DNA of 64,000 nt from Trissonchulus latispiculum (lineage: Eukaryota > Nematoda > Enoplea > Enoplida > Ironidae). The stretch covers positions 1 through 64,000 of the forward strand of contig JASAND010013136.1 of the NCBI GenBank assembly GCA_030248195.1, read 5' to 3'. The position numbers and the translations under genes are program-made. Position 1 is the stretch's first letter; the number at the start of each line of letters is the position of its first letter. Below, in pieces: positions 12,819 to 24,832 of the stretch. The notes beneath the pieces were generated by a model. That model was not told where the DNA came from, did not search any database, and saw only the letters and a program-made list of their open reading frames with translations.

Positions 12819-13424
12819 ATGGATTCTCAATCCTGTGGCAGCATGTCTGCTGCTGATGCCGTCCATTATCGCCTGCCGATTGACGCGAGAATGTTAAAAC
12901 CAGTTGGTGAGAAATTATTTTTAATTGTAGTTTTTTAATCTGAAGATTTCAGGTGCAACTCAGCGTCGTTAATGCCAAAATTATAAATAAGAATATGACG
13001 TGTTTCCTTAAACCCCAATTTAAAATATTAAATTGTTAGGCTAGAAACTATTAAGCTGACTATTTATAGTGGTCTTAGGATCAGCACGACGCGTATATCA
13101 TTGCTGCACAGTTAACGAATAAAATAACTGATAGAATCCCGGACTTGTAGCAGTCCTTTGGTTACGATTGCTCTGTGAAGTTAAGCTATCGATGGCCAAA
13201 TTGCATCTGTGAATTTACTCTTTTTAGATTTGGTCTACACGTCATATATATCCGTCATTGTTTTGCCTTTCCTTGGTGGTTTCTTCTTGCTGGCTGTGGT
13301 CGCTATTGCTGTTAGGAGATGCCGTCGCGGCCACCGCACATCCAAAGACGCTTCCCTGAAACCGCCTATTACATTGATGGAGTTCAGCAGCAGCGATCAA
13401 CGCACCCGTGAACTTGCTGGATAA
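12819..13424 (+). CDS. Candidate small single-pass membrane protein, two exons
   Basis: Exon 1 is 12819-12906 (ATG at 12819, donor GTGAGA) and exon 2 is 13228-13424 (acceptor TTTTTAG, stop TAA). The phases agree: one leftover base, then two. The product is 94 residues: a short polar N-terminal part, one strongly hydrophobic helix (about residues 35-58, with VLPFLGGFFLLAVVAIAV), then RRCRRGH as a stop-transfer and a hydrophilic tail. The layout fits a type I/III membrane protein with a cytosolic C-terminus. Exon 1 may really be internal, since its frame is open upstream to about 12770 and there is an AG at 12789. The fragment 11896-12319 cannot be joined to it with confidence. No family is recognised. 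Confidence 0.45.
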
Positions 13425-15230
13425 TTTTAGATTTAATCCTTTAACATGTTTTGCTACATTTTCAGAACTGTTTAATTTGCTTTCAGTTTTGTTTTAGACT
13501 AATACTAATGTCTATACTTGTTCATTTGTCGTGCTCTACATTATTGTTTTGTTTAAGTTGTTCCTGTTGACTGCAGAAGTTGTTAATTTGTTTGATGTTC
13601 ACCATTGTTGTGACAGTCTTAAATAATATTGAATTCTAGCTATGAAGTTATTTAATGTAAGACCGTGTAACCGTGTAAAGAAGTGTAACCTAGGAAATAC
13701 AGTAAATAGGTCTGAAGCTATAAAGGAAACTATCAAGTTTACTTGAGGTATATAAAATCTATGAATTGAATCTATCAAATTGAGGAGTGTCTAAGACCTT
13801 GCCCAAACAACATTACCAGTTCAGCCTTACTAAAGCACTGACAGGCCTTACCTGCCTGTGTTGTAATTGTAGACACACATACGCATATATACTGAAAATG
13901 AAGGTGTAATGCATAGGTGAGTCTTGTTTGGCCCAACTCTGATTTGGCCCAACTGTCATTTAAACTGCTAAGCCCAGCCCACCTTACTAAAGAGAGAACA
14001 TCTTACGGTAGAGTTTATCGCGTGTAAATAACTGTGAGGGGAGGGGGGCTGTATAGGAAAATTACTATTTTTCTGTGGAAAATAAAGATTTTTAAATTAA
14101 AATTAATTTAACTGATAATCTATATACGCCTATATATGCTCACAACAAAAATAAAATTAGCTAGAATAAAATGTAGTAACAAGAATAAATTGAGATTAAA
14201 TGTTAACAAATTTATAATTCAAATTTAGACAGCAAACTTCGAAATTAAGACCATTTTTTAAATTTTCTTTAAGTTTTATATAATCAATAGTTTTTTAAAT
14301 CTATGCATCCTTTGATTTCTCACGTACAATTTTCACAAATATAAAGTATTGCAATTAACATGTGTGCATGTCTACATTCTTTTGAATGTATATACAGGTA
14401 TACGAAATTATATATCCGTATATATTTTCATATAACGTTTGCGTATATGAAACGTATATGATATATTGAAAGAATGTTTAATAATCATACGAACGAATAT
14501 GCATATTACAGTATGCATGTGACAGTAGTATGAAAGTGGTACTATACTTATACAGTGTGACAATATACATTAAGTAATAACAATTTGATATCACATGAAT
14601 TTGACAACCAACCAGTGTTTCTGGACAGACCACACAAAAACCTTAATTAATTAATTAATTAATTGTAAATTTAGGCTGTAATTCGTATTATATATACAAA
14701 GTTCGTATTACATAATCAGTGTAGATCTTGTTTTCTTTCTGTTTAACAGTTTGTCCTGTTCAGTTGTTCATTACAAAATATTTCGTTCTATTTCCCAAAG
14801 TCAGGGAAATTTGAGAAAAGAAATACTTATATTAATCTTTAGCATTTGTCAGTTTAAAGTTTTTGACATTTGAATGGATATTTATAAATTGTTAAAGATG
14901 TTCATTGCTCTAAAAATTTTAATAAAGACTAACTAAATTTATTAGATTTTATTTTTAACTTATAATTTTAACTTTTTATTATAGCATTATTGCATACATG
15001 CGGTATATACGTTATTTATATATACAACACTAGTTATCAATGTTTGTTTGTTTTAGTCCAATAATCTGGAAATGTTTATGGTATGGCTGCTGCTTTCGGA
15101 TTCGACAAAATTTTGGCTGATTGGTGAAATTACGCTGTCAAAAATTTAGCAATGCTACGTTTTCCTGTCCAGTGCCTCCTATTTATAATGGTACTAGTTT
15201 TGGTACTTGGTTTTGGTACAAAACATATTG
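13425..15230. other. AT-rich intergenic stretch
   Basis: No gene supported. AATAAA-like signals occur near 14082, and a (TTAA)n tract at 14644-14663. Around 14390-14560 there are many GTATAT/ATATAC-type motifs with partial self-complementarity. Confidence 0.5.
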
Positions 15231-15975
15231 CTAAAGTTGCGCAAACTGGGTTTTCCATGGTTAATCTAATCTACAGAAGTTTTCTTTCAAAGTCTATTAA
15301 CTTGCTCCTTAAACTTTATTAAGCACATGTTAGACGGAAGACGGAATGTGCTAGCGAGGTCTGGAATCCACAATTCAAGATAGATGTATAGTTGATATTA
15401 AAAGTGCAAAGGTTATTTACGAGATGGCTCCCTACTTTAGCAGGTTTATCCTATCTTGAGCGTTTGGAAAACCTACATTTACCAACACTGAAAGCACGAC
15501 ATATTCGCAAAGACTTACAATAGTTATGGCATTTAAAATTATTAATGGTATCGCGGGCTTGAATCTTAATGAATTTTTAATTTGAGAGAAGTTGATGTAA
15601 CGAGAGGACATAATTGTAAACTACTAGTGCCAATCACGTTAATTTAGATATAAGAAAGTACTTCCTTAGTGAGAGTACCGTGAGATGTTGTAATGCCTCC
15701 CGAAAGAAATTAATTCTTGCACTTCAGTTTCGTCTTTCAAATACCGAATCGCAAACTTAAGATTTAACCTTAGTGCAAGCGGTCGGGTGTTAATAGTCGA
15801 AAGTTGGCGCATCCTCCTGCTGTCGCCCAAAATTATAATACGTAGTGCTCTTCAATATATGTTCTTTGACTGTATCTATCTTACTTATATCGTAATCAGT
15901 AATTTGGTTTATTTTTGTTTATTTTCAGCTGGCAATAAATATCAATATCAATATCAGAAACGCAGTAAACCACTT
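15231..15975 (+). pseudogene. 3' part of a dead non-LTR retrotransposon (CR1/jockey-type LINE)
   Basis: Translating with frame changes gives the usual C-terminal region of LINE reverse-transcriptase proteins. A run of the type 'LEYACEVWNP' near 15300-15370 is followed by 'KVQRLFTRW', then 'LSYLERLENLHLPTLKARH' at about 15450-15505, then 'RGHNCKLLVP' near 15610 and a degraded 'RCWNALP' near 15690. Stops and indels break the frame repeatedly. A repetitive tail of AATATC units at about 15938-15956 fits a LINE 3' end. The clade is judged from motif style only. Confidence 0.6.
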
Positions 15976-16009
15976 CCTATACAATTTGCAACCCTAATTT
16001 AACCAGTTA

Positions 16010-16782
16010 AAGGCATTTTGCAAATTCCTCAACTATTTGTGCCATGCATATAGGGAGTGGCCGCCCCCCCCTGAAACCAAATGTAAAGGAAAAATTTTAT
16101 TTTCCGCGCGCAGCGTGGACATAACATATCAAAAAGTTTCGCGCCTTCGGCTCGAATTTTGCTTTATTTTAGCGTTTTAAACCTTTCCATAGCTACTTTT
16201 TTTAAAGATTTTCAAAAATGTTCTCGCCACCGGCGCGGAATTTGATCAGTTTGGCTTAATTTAAGTTTATTTTTGCATTTCACACCAGATTTTCAAACAA
16301 TTTTCAACTTCTGAGACTTTGCTCCCAGGCCCCCCCCCAATTTTTCTGAGCGCCGACCCTCTCGAAAAAATTTTCGCGCCACTGATATATACATATATAC
16401 ATATACATACATATATATACCAGCAGCTTATATGCTATATGCGCACGGTTGCATACGCTAATTGTGCACACTCAGTATACTCTATGAGTAAAAAGTGCTC
16501 ACAGAGACGGTTGTATGTGCAGTTTGCTCATAGAGATCGTCCCTATGAGCAGTGCTCATGGAGAGCATGCTCATAGAGATGTGAACTTTACCTACTCTGT
16601 GACCAAAAATTTTTTTGAAAATGCTAATTAGCTTAATTAATTAAGCTGAGCTTATGCTTAAAAATGGCTTAGGCTTAGACGTGAAAAAGCACGCTCTATT
16701 CTAAACCCAACACGCTCTCGGTAAGACTAGGCGCTGCCGCGGAGAAACGCGTTATTTGGCGGTGCTCACAAGGTAGGAAAGA

Positions 16783-16860
<78 letters not shown>
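16010..16860. other. Non-coding stretch ending in a (TA)n microsatellite
   Basis: Contains degenerate repeats: GCGCGCAGCGTGGAC and CGCGCCTTCGGCTCGAA near 16110-16155. At 16490-16580 a 'GCTCATAGAGAT' motif recurs several times in both polarities. A (TA)n run of about 75 bp lies at 16785-16860, just downstream of receptor gene 1. Confidence 0.55.
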
Positions 16861-16862
<2 letters not shown>

Positions 16863-16927
16863 CTCGTCTTTAAGCTACAGTCAAATTCAACCACAAAGTG
16901 AGCAGGTGCTGTCAAACTGAATTTCAG

Positions 16928-18040
16928 TCAAACCTGTGCTTCTTGTGCAGGCAGCTCGGAAAAGTTTCTTTGGGGCGGTGTCACCGTTCTCCGCTCGCTC
17001 AAACTTTGATCATAGGAACTTTTCTTCATAGAATCACCCTTCCAGCTGATATTGTTCATATACAGAAACGCAGATGAGTTAACGGCGGCATAGATAAAGG
17101 GCAAAGCGTGAATTAAATATTGACATGTTTCTGAGATTGCAACATTATTGACAGGAGCCCCCCAAATACTCCACATGGCAGACAACCAAAAGGGTGACCA
17201 ACAGATCAGATACAGTGCCAGTTGTATGGCGCTCCGCTTGGTGGCACTGCTGTGACGCCAATAGCGCCGTCTTGCTGTCTGAACGGCTGAACAGTGTCGA
17301 CGAACATGGAACAATATTGACCCGTAGAAGAATAAATGTAACAGTGTGGGTGTACAGAATCCAATCAAGAACATACCGCTGAAGTAAGTCTGAGTTGTGG
17401 ACTTTGGAGGCAGAAATAGACATTTTGTCGCCAGAATAACCCGAAAATCTTCATTCCCAAGGACCAGAGCATATATGTTGCTCTCTTGAAAAACAGGAAT
17501 GGAAACCAACAATGAAGTGACCACATTAGCACTTAGTACAATGTAGACATTTAGTGCGGCTGACAGCCGTCCTAGACCATAAGCAAGACGCGACTTGCAT
17601 ACTTTGACATAACAGTGGGCGCTCATAGTGAGTAGTAAAAAGTTGGACAACAATTTATTGAGATTTTCCAGCATCCATTGCAATTTGCAGACCAGATATC
17701 CCAACGGGTAGTGCCCATTGGACATGTCCAAAATGATGATTGGGATAGCCAAAAGAACCAAAAAATGGACCAAAGACTGACAAAAGGCATACTTCAGGAT
17801 CGGACGACGTCGATTTACCAGGTTAAGGGCGGAGCTGGTCTGCTTGCATCGACGACTGATCCAAACCTCCTTGGTAAACAAGATTAGAGATCTCAGATTT
17901 CCCAGAACACCAACGGTGCCAATACAGGCATAGAAGCTAGCCAGTGGTACGTGGTTTTCCACCATCGGTGGGAGATTATAGACTACCAGAGACGATAAAT
18001 TGTCCAGTGCATCAACTTTGATCAATTCAAGGTCATCCAT
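16928..18040 (-). CDS. Seven-transmembrane receptor 1 (rhodopsin-class, peptide-receptor-like)
   Basis: A single exon of 370 residues. About 35 residues precede TM1, which has the conserved GN (GVLGN, 44-48). TM3 starts with Cys118, probably paired with Cys207 in loop 2. TM6 has the canonical CWSP (280-283). The layout fits class A peptide receptors at the cell surface that signal through G proteins. Several usual residues are absent: TM2 lacks the acidic residue of LxxAD, AHCYVK (141-146) replaces DRY, and TM7 reads NSSAFLY (321-327) where NPxxY would be expected. The gene may be fast-evolving or use unusual coupling. The frame is intact and the hydrophobic profile complete, so decay is unlikely. 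The cytosolic tail is short, with serines. An acceptor-like TATTTTAG lies just upstream of the ATG, so a 5' untranslated exon is possible. Ligand unknown. Confidence 0.8.
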   Translation of the reverse strand: MDDLELIKVDALDNLSSLVVYNLPPMVENHVPLASFYACIGTVGVLGNLRSLILFTKEVWISRRCKQTSSALNLVNRRRPILKYAFCQSLVHFLVLLAIPIIILDMSNGHYPLGYLVCKLQWMLENLNKLLSNFLLLTMSAHCYVKVCKSRLAYGLGRLSAALNVYIVLSANVVTSLLVSIPVFQESNIYALVLGNEDFRVILATKCLFLPPKSTTQTYFSGMFLIGFCTPTLLHLFFYGSILFHVRRHCSAVQTARRRYWRHSSATKRSAIQLALYLICWSPFWLSAMWSIWGAPVNNVAISETCQYLIHALPFIYAAVNSSAFLYMNNISWKGDSMKKSSYDQSLSERRTVTPPQRNFSELPAQEAQV

Positions 18041-18120
18041 TAGCCTAATTAGCAGTTCTAAAATAAAAATAACATTAAATATTCCAGTTCCACAACTTTC
18101 TGAAGAGAAATGCCCGCTAA

Positions 18121-18547
18121 GGAACGTCGTCTAAATTGTAAACGTAGTTCACAAAGTAAGCTCCGTGGAACTGCGTTTACTTGAGCTACGTTTTACACCG
18201 CAGATTGATTTATAATGAGGTTTCTATATGTTATAGTTTTTAATGTGTTTGTCTTTTGTTACCAAGCTCTCAACTAACTTCTGAATAAAAATTTAAAGGA
18301 ACCTGTACAGCAGGAAATGTGTACTACATGCGTGTGGGCTTGCAACCCAACAGCAACAGTCCGTGGAAATGTAGACTGTGGAACATTTTTTGTAAACATT
18401 TGTTTGTTTTTGTACAGGTGAAAGCAAGCTCCGTTAATCAATATTATAAGAAAAACCAAACGTAGAGATTAGTCCGATTCGTTATAATCTCTGTTTATGA
18501 AAGCGAGCTTCGTTTGTGAGCTACGCTTTGAATTTGGACGACATTCC
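18121..18547. mobile_element. MITE, PIF/Harbinger-like family A, copy 1
   Basis: Terminal inverted repeats GGAACGTCGTCTAAAT and ATTTGGACGACATTCC. The flanks are TAA and TAC, one mismatch from a 3 bp duplication. The interior repeats AGCTCCGTGG / GAGCTACGTTT-like motifs. It is non-coding and related to 22602-22977. Confidence 0.7.
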
Positions 18548-18550
18548 TAC

Positions 18551-20033
18551 CACGTCGCGTAATTCGAACGTGATGGTTTATTTGACCGTCACTATTGCGT
18601 TGGATAATTTTAATTGACATTAAATTATATATTAATCTGCATTGAGAAAACATACGGTTTAGAGCTTCATTCTTAAGCGCTAAAAGTTAACAAATGGACG
18701 AAGAATAACGCAAGGTATTCATATCCTGACTACTTCTAGAATACATAACAAGAAGTCAGCCTTCAAAATAACCGTAAGTTAGAGATGTTTTTGCCGCGAC
18801 GGCGACGTCAACGACAACGTCGACAGCATCAACACAAGTAGCTCAAACTATTAATTTATTCCATCACAGCCAATATGTCAACAACTAATAAAGTCAGGAT
18901 TGGAGCTTTTTAGATCAACACTTTCTATTAACGATGCAAAGTAAGGCATGTTCTTCTATTTGCCATAAGAAAAGAATGAAAAGTGATTCGTAATTTAAGC
19001 AGAATGGAAGAACAAAATAAGCAAATTGAATTACTTTAAAATAAACAATGATTTTGTTCAGTATTTTCAATAATAACAGTAAATAAAATGTTATGAGATA
19101 CATGCTATGGAACTGCAACTTATTTAGGCTGAACAGTTTCCAAAATATAGAGCGAATTATTTCGTAATTCTTAGCATATTGAAATATAAAAGAAAGTTTT
19201 TCTCAAATATTTCACTTATTCTGCTTCGATGAATCGATATTCTAATTCAAACTTCAAAGAAATCAGTCCGATTTTCGCTTTTTCACTTCGTCTTGCTTTG
19301 TCAATGCGGTCAGCCTTGTAAGTTCAAGTGTCACACTCTTAGTTATTAGGCCAGGAACATAATCTGCACAACGTCCCACAAATGAAAACTTAGTGATCAC
19401 TCACAACTGTGCTCGTTCACTCGCATTGCATAGCTACGGATTACTGCTTAAAGCAATCTAAACCTATCAGCAGCCTAAGCGTATCTCAGCTTCAAGGCTT
19501 AAATATAAAAACTAGTGATTGTACGCAATTGTGTACTGGGTGCTCAACTATGAGTGTTAGCGTGCATGTGCATAAGCGTATAAGTAGTATGTATGGCCGT
19601 TGAGAGGTCACCAAATTAGCCACTTGGTCCAGTCCCTGTTAACAACTTTTGACACTTGACTAATGTGTCTGCTAGGTCTAAGGCTAACTCTCGTCTTGGT
19701 CTAACAGTTCCAGTTTGATTATCATTCCAGTCCAGGGACCCAGGCAGGTGCTTAGACGTTTGCGCAAGTATCTAACAGGAAGTTAGGTACTTGGCGAAAT
19801 TGGAAATATTACTGCCAATGACATTAGTTTGTAGTTCTAGCCATACGTGTGCTTGGGGGGGTTTGGGGGGGGTTTCACCCCCGCCAGACCTGAGCTCACC
19901 CCCCAGAGGGGTCCCTCACCCCCCCACCCCCCCAGAATCCTTGGGTCGCCCTTCACCCCCCCCCCAGAACTTCCCCTCCTGCACATGTCTGGATCTAACT
20001 TGTTAGATCAAACGCTTCAATTGTGATGATTTA
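18551..20033. other. Intergenic stretch with GC-rich repeat copy 2
   Basis: No gene supported. A GC-rich repeat related to 9783-9972 lies at 19838-19990; it opens ACGTGTGCTTGG, has long G- and C-runs, and closes CCTCCTGCACATGTCTGG. Confidence 0.55.
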
Positions 20034-21280
20034 GTAAACCGAGGTTGGACATTGTACAGGAAGGACTTTACTAGAAACAGTGACAACAATCATAACAATG
20101 CAACAGGCAATAGCTTATAGACAAAACTAATTTGCATAAACTCATTTGCATATTCTATTAGGGATGTTCATTAGCAATCAAAACTTCCTTGTTGAATCCA
20201 CGTGAATGACACCGTTACACCTCTCCTCTTAAGGGAGTCTGGTTCCCCAGTCTCGAGGTAAATGAGAACTGAATAGTGCTGGAAGGCAACATGCTGTTTA
20301 GAAGGAAATTCTTTTCCAGGAATGGCTTCATTATTTATAAGTTGCTCGGCCTTGTTTACCCTATTGGGTGGCTCAATTGAACTGTAAAATGGGTTAATGG
20401 CAATTCCGAAAACATTGTCTCCGTTTGAGCCGGAGCAATTTCCAATGGCCTAAAGCAATAATTTGAGGAAGCTTCTTTGCAAGTTTTCGTAGATTCAAAT
20501 AATTTCTAGCCAAACCGGGTAATCGGGAAACTGGGAATATTTTTTAGTTTTCAAAGTATATATTACGTATGTATCTACCCGAAGCTGGCTGAGCTGGCAA
20601 TAGCTCATCTACTGCAGTCACTGCAGTCAAGTTAAACTTGTTTTCTACCCTTCTGGGTGAAAAGGACGCAGACCTCAAACAGTCTAGCACGAAATGTGCT
20701 TCCTTTTTCTTTGTATTCAAGCATCGTGGATCACCGTTTTTATTTTCTACCCGAAACGGGTTTTGGCATGCAAAAGCAGAGCTAACGCAGGTAAATGAGT
20801 CATTTTGCCTTGTCATAAAGGAATCATCGAGGATCTGTCGTTCGCAGATCCCAAAGTCCAATATTGAAATATCCATTTTCGCTTTCTACTTTTCTTCGTC
20901 TTCAGCCAGTTTGTTCGGCCGTCCTCATATGCGCCGGAACCTCATTTGGACCCGAATCGGGTTTTGACTTGCAATAGCTAAGCTAAAGCAGCCAAACAAG
21001 TTTCATTTTCACCCACTGCGGGTGCTAGAACTGATTGCACAACATCCTTTCTGCTATTGCCCAAACAGTCATATCATGTGAAAACTCGGTGGAACCTCCA
21101 GTAAACGGAGTTTGGACAGTGTGCCTGAAGGACTTTACTAGAAACACCCACAACAATCATAACAATGCAGCAGCTTATATACACAGCTAATTTGCAAAAA
21201 CTCATTTGATATTCTATTAGGAATGTTCATTAGCAATAAAGACTTCCTTGTTTTGAATCCACGTAAATGGCACCGTTACA
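20034..21280 (-). mobile_element. Small LTR retrotransposon (TRIM-like), minus orientation
   Basis: Direct repeats of about 186 and 180 bp (20034-20219 and 21101-21280) flank about 880 bp. On the minus strand the LTR starts TGTAACGGTG. A polypurine tract (AAGAGGAGAGG, 20220-20230) sits directly before the 3' LTR, and TGGAGGTTCCACCGAG directly after the 5' LTR looks like a primer-binding site. The flanks ATTTA and ATTTG agree at 4 of 5 bases. The interior has a 110-residue minus frame (20544-20876) without recognisable gag or pol, and a 'CCCGAAxCGGGTTTTG' motif repeated at about 20748 and 20950. The LTRs differ noticeably, so insertion is not recent. Confidence 0.65.
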
Positions 21281-21420
21281 ATTTGATCAAATGAAGTTTT
21301 TGCCATCACTTCATTTTCCTCTAAGAATGATGTGCAGCACTGCTTAGTAATGGGATGTTCAGGGCAAAAGTATTTGAATGCCAGGGTGATATCTTTGTTC
21401 AGATGTGTCAGAGCGCCCAA
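21281..21420 (-). other. Unassigned coding-like segment
   Basis: The minus strand reads GALTHLNKDITLAFKYFCPE and then HPITKQCCTSFLEENEVMAK, with protein-like composition and two adjacent cysteines, ending at the LTR border. No clear splice sites bound it and no family is recognised. It could be an exon cut by the LTR insertion or an older relic. Confidence 0.25.
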
Positions 21421-21469
21421 CAGTAGGTATAAGATTTAAGGTCTAGAAAACTGACTCCTAACATACTTA

Positions 21470-21815
21470 GGAAGTGTGTCAAAAACAAAGTCGTGTATAC
21501 GATGAAATTAACACGAATTCCAAACATTTTTCATACAATTACACGATTTTTCCACTTTTCTTTTTGTTGTACTTTTTGTTCTTTTATTTCTGCTTTCTGG
21601 TAGTATCAGCTAAAGCTAAAGGCCTTTCAGCCTTGCCATATTCATATGAAAGCATGAAAAATTAAGCACAATGTTTTTCTTTCCTTTTTTACGGCATTTG
21701 CTTGCTTATTTGACTGGGTTACCTATAAAAACTACAAAGCATAGCTTCATCAAAATTAGCCGATTAAGCGAATCCTGTACACGATAGATTTTGGGAACAT
21801 TTTTGACACGGTCTC
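21470..21815. mobile_element. MITE, PIF/Harbinger-like family B, copy 1
   Basis: Termini GGAAGTGTGTCAAAAA and TTTTTGACACGGTCTC form imperfect inverted repeats. TTA flanks both ends (21467-21469 and 21816-21818), the 3 bp target duplication of PIF/Harbinger elements. Non-coding. Confidence 0.7.
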
Positions 21816-22601
21816 TTAAATATTCGAATCCTGTAAAACAACGTGACTTCCCTGGGGAAAAAGCGACTTCACCTAAACTATTTTGTCATTGAACCTGATG
21901 CTGTTGCCTCAGGCGGACGCAAGGATCACGATTTACTCAATTAACCAAGTGTCTAAATATTGGAAATATCAGCAATTGCCTGCTGCGTGGACACAAAAAT
22001 ATGGTAAAGTTCTGAGAAGTTACACAGCCAAAACTTACGTTTCAGTTAATAAGCTTGAATTTCATTTGGGATTATGACACTTTGCTGGGGATTATCGCTT
22101 CTCTTTTTCCAAAATGAAAAGCAACAGAAATGTCGTTGCAATTTTGGATTGAGTGTATTTAAATTTTATTTGAACGAGGTAGAAGACATGGATGTAATTT
22201 CCAGCAAAAGCAGTTTACAGCACAAAGGAATAATCAACAGCGGTTTACCTTAAAAATGTACCTGTCCACAGTGCTAACCCCTTTCGCAGGGAGGTGCTAC
22301 CATGAGCGAGGGTCCCAATAGTGCTGACTTGGTGCACTTGACTTGGTACTGACGCGCGGTGCTTAGTTTTATTGGGCCGGATCTCGCGCTGTGCGGTGGT
22401 CAGAAATTTTGCTTTACACTGCTCGGGGGTTTCGGATTCTGGCCTACTCACATGTATAGCCCCAGTTTGGCATTGCGGTCAAAGTTGGCAAATAAAAGGA
22501 TTCAGTTATGGCGGAATGATCATCAGATAAAGTGATATTTTTGCGCCATCTCTGCATTTTGTGTCACGTGTGATGTACGTCGCAGTCGCATTGCTCCGTT
22601 A

Positions 22602-22977
22602 GGAACGTCGTCCAAACTAAAGACGGGGACCCGTCTAAAATCCCGCAGGAAAATTTATTAAAATACCCCGTTGAAACCATGTTTTAACCCCGTTGTCTGA
22701 CGGGGTTTCTAGTTTTTGTTATTTCATAAAAACTGGTAATCTTGTAATAGCTTCTTATAGAGCTTAGTTGCAAAGTAACTTCAACATATGCTTGCTTTAC
22801 ACAGTTAATGCGCCTGACAGTAAGTAGTAAAACCTGGCCAAGGAAAAAACCTTTATACTAACTGACAGGGGAAATCTTAAGCCTCATAAAAACAAACCCC
22901 GTCAGAAATCGCATCTACAACGGGAATTTTTCAACGGATTCCCGTTCAAAATCCCGTTTAACTTTGGACGACGTTCC
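22602..22977. mobile_element. MITE, PIF/Harbinger-like family A, copy 2
   Basis: Terminal repeats GGAACGTCGTCCAAA and TTTGGACGACGTTCC are nearly perfect, with TTA on both sides (22599-22601, 22978-22980). The interior has GACGGGG / CCCCGTC and CCCGTT / AACGGG motifs in both polarities. Non-coding, 376 bp. Confidence 0.8.
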
Positions 22978-24832
22978 TTATTTACAGTTCGAAAATTTTG
23001 TGGGCAAAATATGCACAGCCGGAAACTGTATTTAAAAGATGCCGGTATGTCTTTGTTGCGGCGTCACACGAATCGGGACAGTAGAGGATTTCAAATCTAT
23101 CAAAGCAGCGTCCTAATCCTCATAAATTTGAATCCTTCCAAAGAACCTGTCCCCTGGATGGCAGAATCTTATTACCTACATCAGCTTGTCATTAAATCTA
23201 AACGTCTTGCTACAGGAATGAAGGATTAAACCTTAAGCAGATAATTAGCTGCTGAAATTGTCAGAATTAATTTGCAATCACTGGCTTAAAGTGGCACTAA
23301 TGAGAGCGACTTAAGCGTAGCGACACTTTATTTGTAGTTGAAAAGATCAATGGTTTATTAGAGGTAATATAAAGCATCTCATCCCAGGCCCAGGTTTTCA
23401 TTTCTCAGGTAGTGCTGCCGCTCTGCTATGACAATTCCGCTTGTTTACAATTGGTTTTACAATTAATATTAACAATCTGTAGCTACTATTCTGAAAACTT
23501 ATCCCAAATTGGAGACCATCTTTTCTGTTGGTGACCTTCGTCTCTCAGCCGCTTATACACCAAATCCTGTATACTGTAGCGGAAGCAGGGAGCAGGAGCA
23601 ATAGCAGAGTAAACTGTCAGTGCTGACGTTGTGTCGAAGCCAACACTACAGTAAGCCAAACCGATCGCCAACCAGTCGGTATGCATATATACCGTTTAGG
23701 GCTGGTGCAGCTTAGATATATGTTTTTCGTGAGCGCAATTAAAGATTACACCATCAGGTTTCGCTGCTTCATTTGGAATGTTCTATAGTGGAATTCTGTA
23801 TGCAGGGTGTCTTTTCTAGTAGTTTGGGGTTGAGGTTTACCAACCGAACGGCAGCGGCAGCATACTACATAAATTAACACTTCTTAAAGCGTTGGTTTCC
23901 CTCCCTTCCAGTATTTTTAACCTTTAATACTAATCAAATCTTATGGTATTGATTGAAACTTTCAGAACTTTAAACTGAATTAATTAAAAGTTAGTTAGCC
24001 AGCGCAAAAACCTTCCATTTTGGCATCTAATGTACGAAACTAATATTGAAATTCTTGCTTTTTGATTATCACGAAGGGGTACACTACACTTATCTCTTTG
24101 CGGTCGCTGCTTTATGTTTCCCTTACATAATGGTAATTATCTCGTAGCGTAGCGGAGAGATAATTAACGTTCCTGTCAATTGCTACTTGAAAAAAAACTG
24201 CAAATTTAGAAAAGATTCGATAGTGGTAGCGGATTGCGTAAACTTGAAAATTTAAAATCCTTTGTATTTTGCATGGAAAGGAATAGAAACCAAGTAAAAT
24301 CAAGAAATTTACAAAATTGAAATTAGACGAAAAGGTGTTAGGTAAATTAAAAACCCAAAACTAGAGTAAGCACTGACAGTAGTGTCCGACCACCCAAAAC
24401 GTTCTACTAATATAACAAAATAAACAGCAAATGTGAAACTGATAAAATAAGGAAAAATTTGAAAAAAACTGTAAAATTTTTATTACAAATTAGCCTAAAT
24501 TACCACGATTTAATAGAAATCTGCGGTCATTGCGGTCATGAAAATTTGACCACGACCGCGACCGCGTCCAACTCTGAACTCCCATATTGCTTTGCCGAGA
24601 ATGGCAACACAAGACTAATTATACTCGGACACATTAACAACACTATATATGTAACTAACTCCGAAAGCCAATTGACAAAATAACGTACTGTGAAGTTACA
24701 GTTACTGTGCTTTTGAGCCACAGAAATTCGCCATCAGGAGCAAACTGGCTAAGTTTCATTGTTCTATTAGGAACCTGATACTCACTTTCCGCATTTGAGC
24801 TCAGTTAACTACATAGTTGCATTAGTTTCTAA
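22978..24832. other. Intergenic stretch
   Basis: No supportable gene. A plus frame of 72 residues at 23011-23229 begins immediately after the MITE; it has no recognisable motif and no splice context, so it is left unassigned. Confidence 0.4.
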
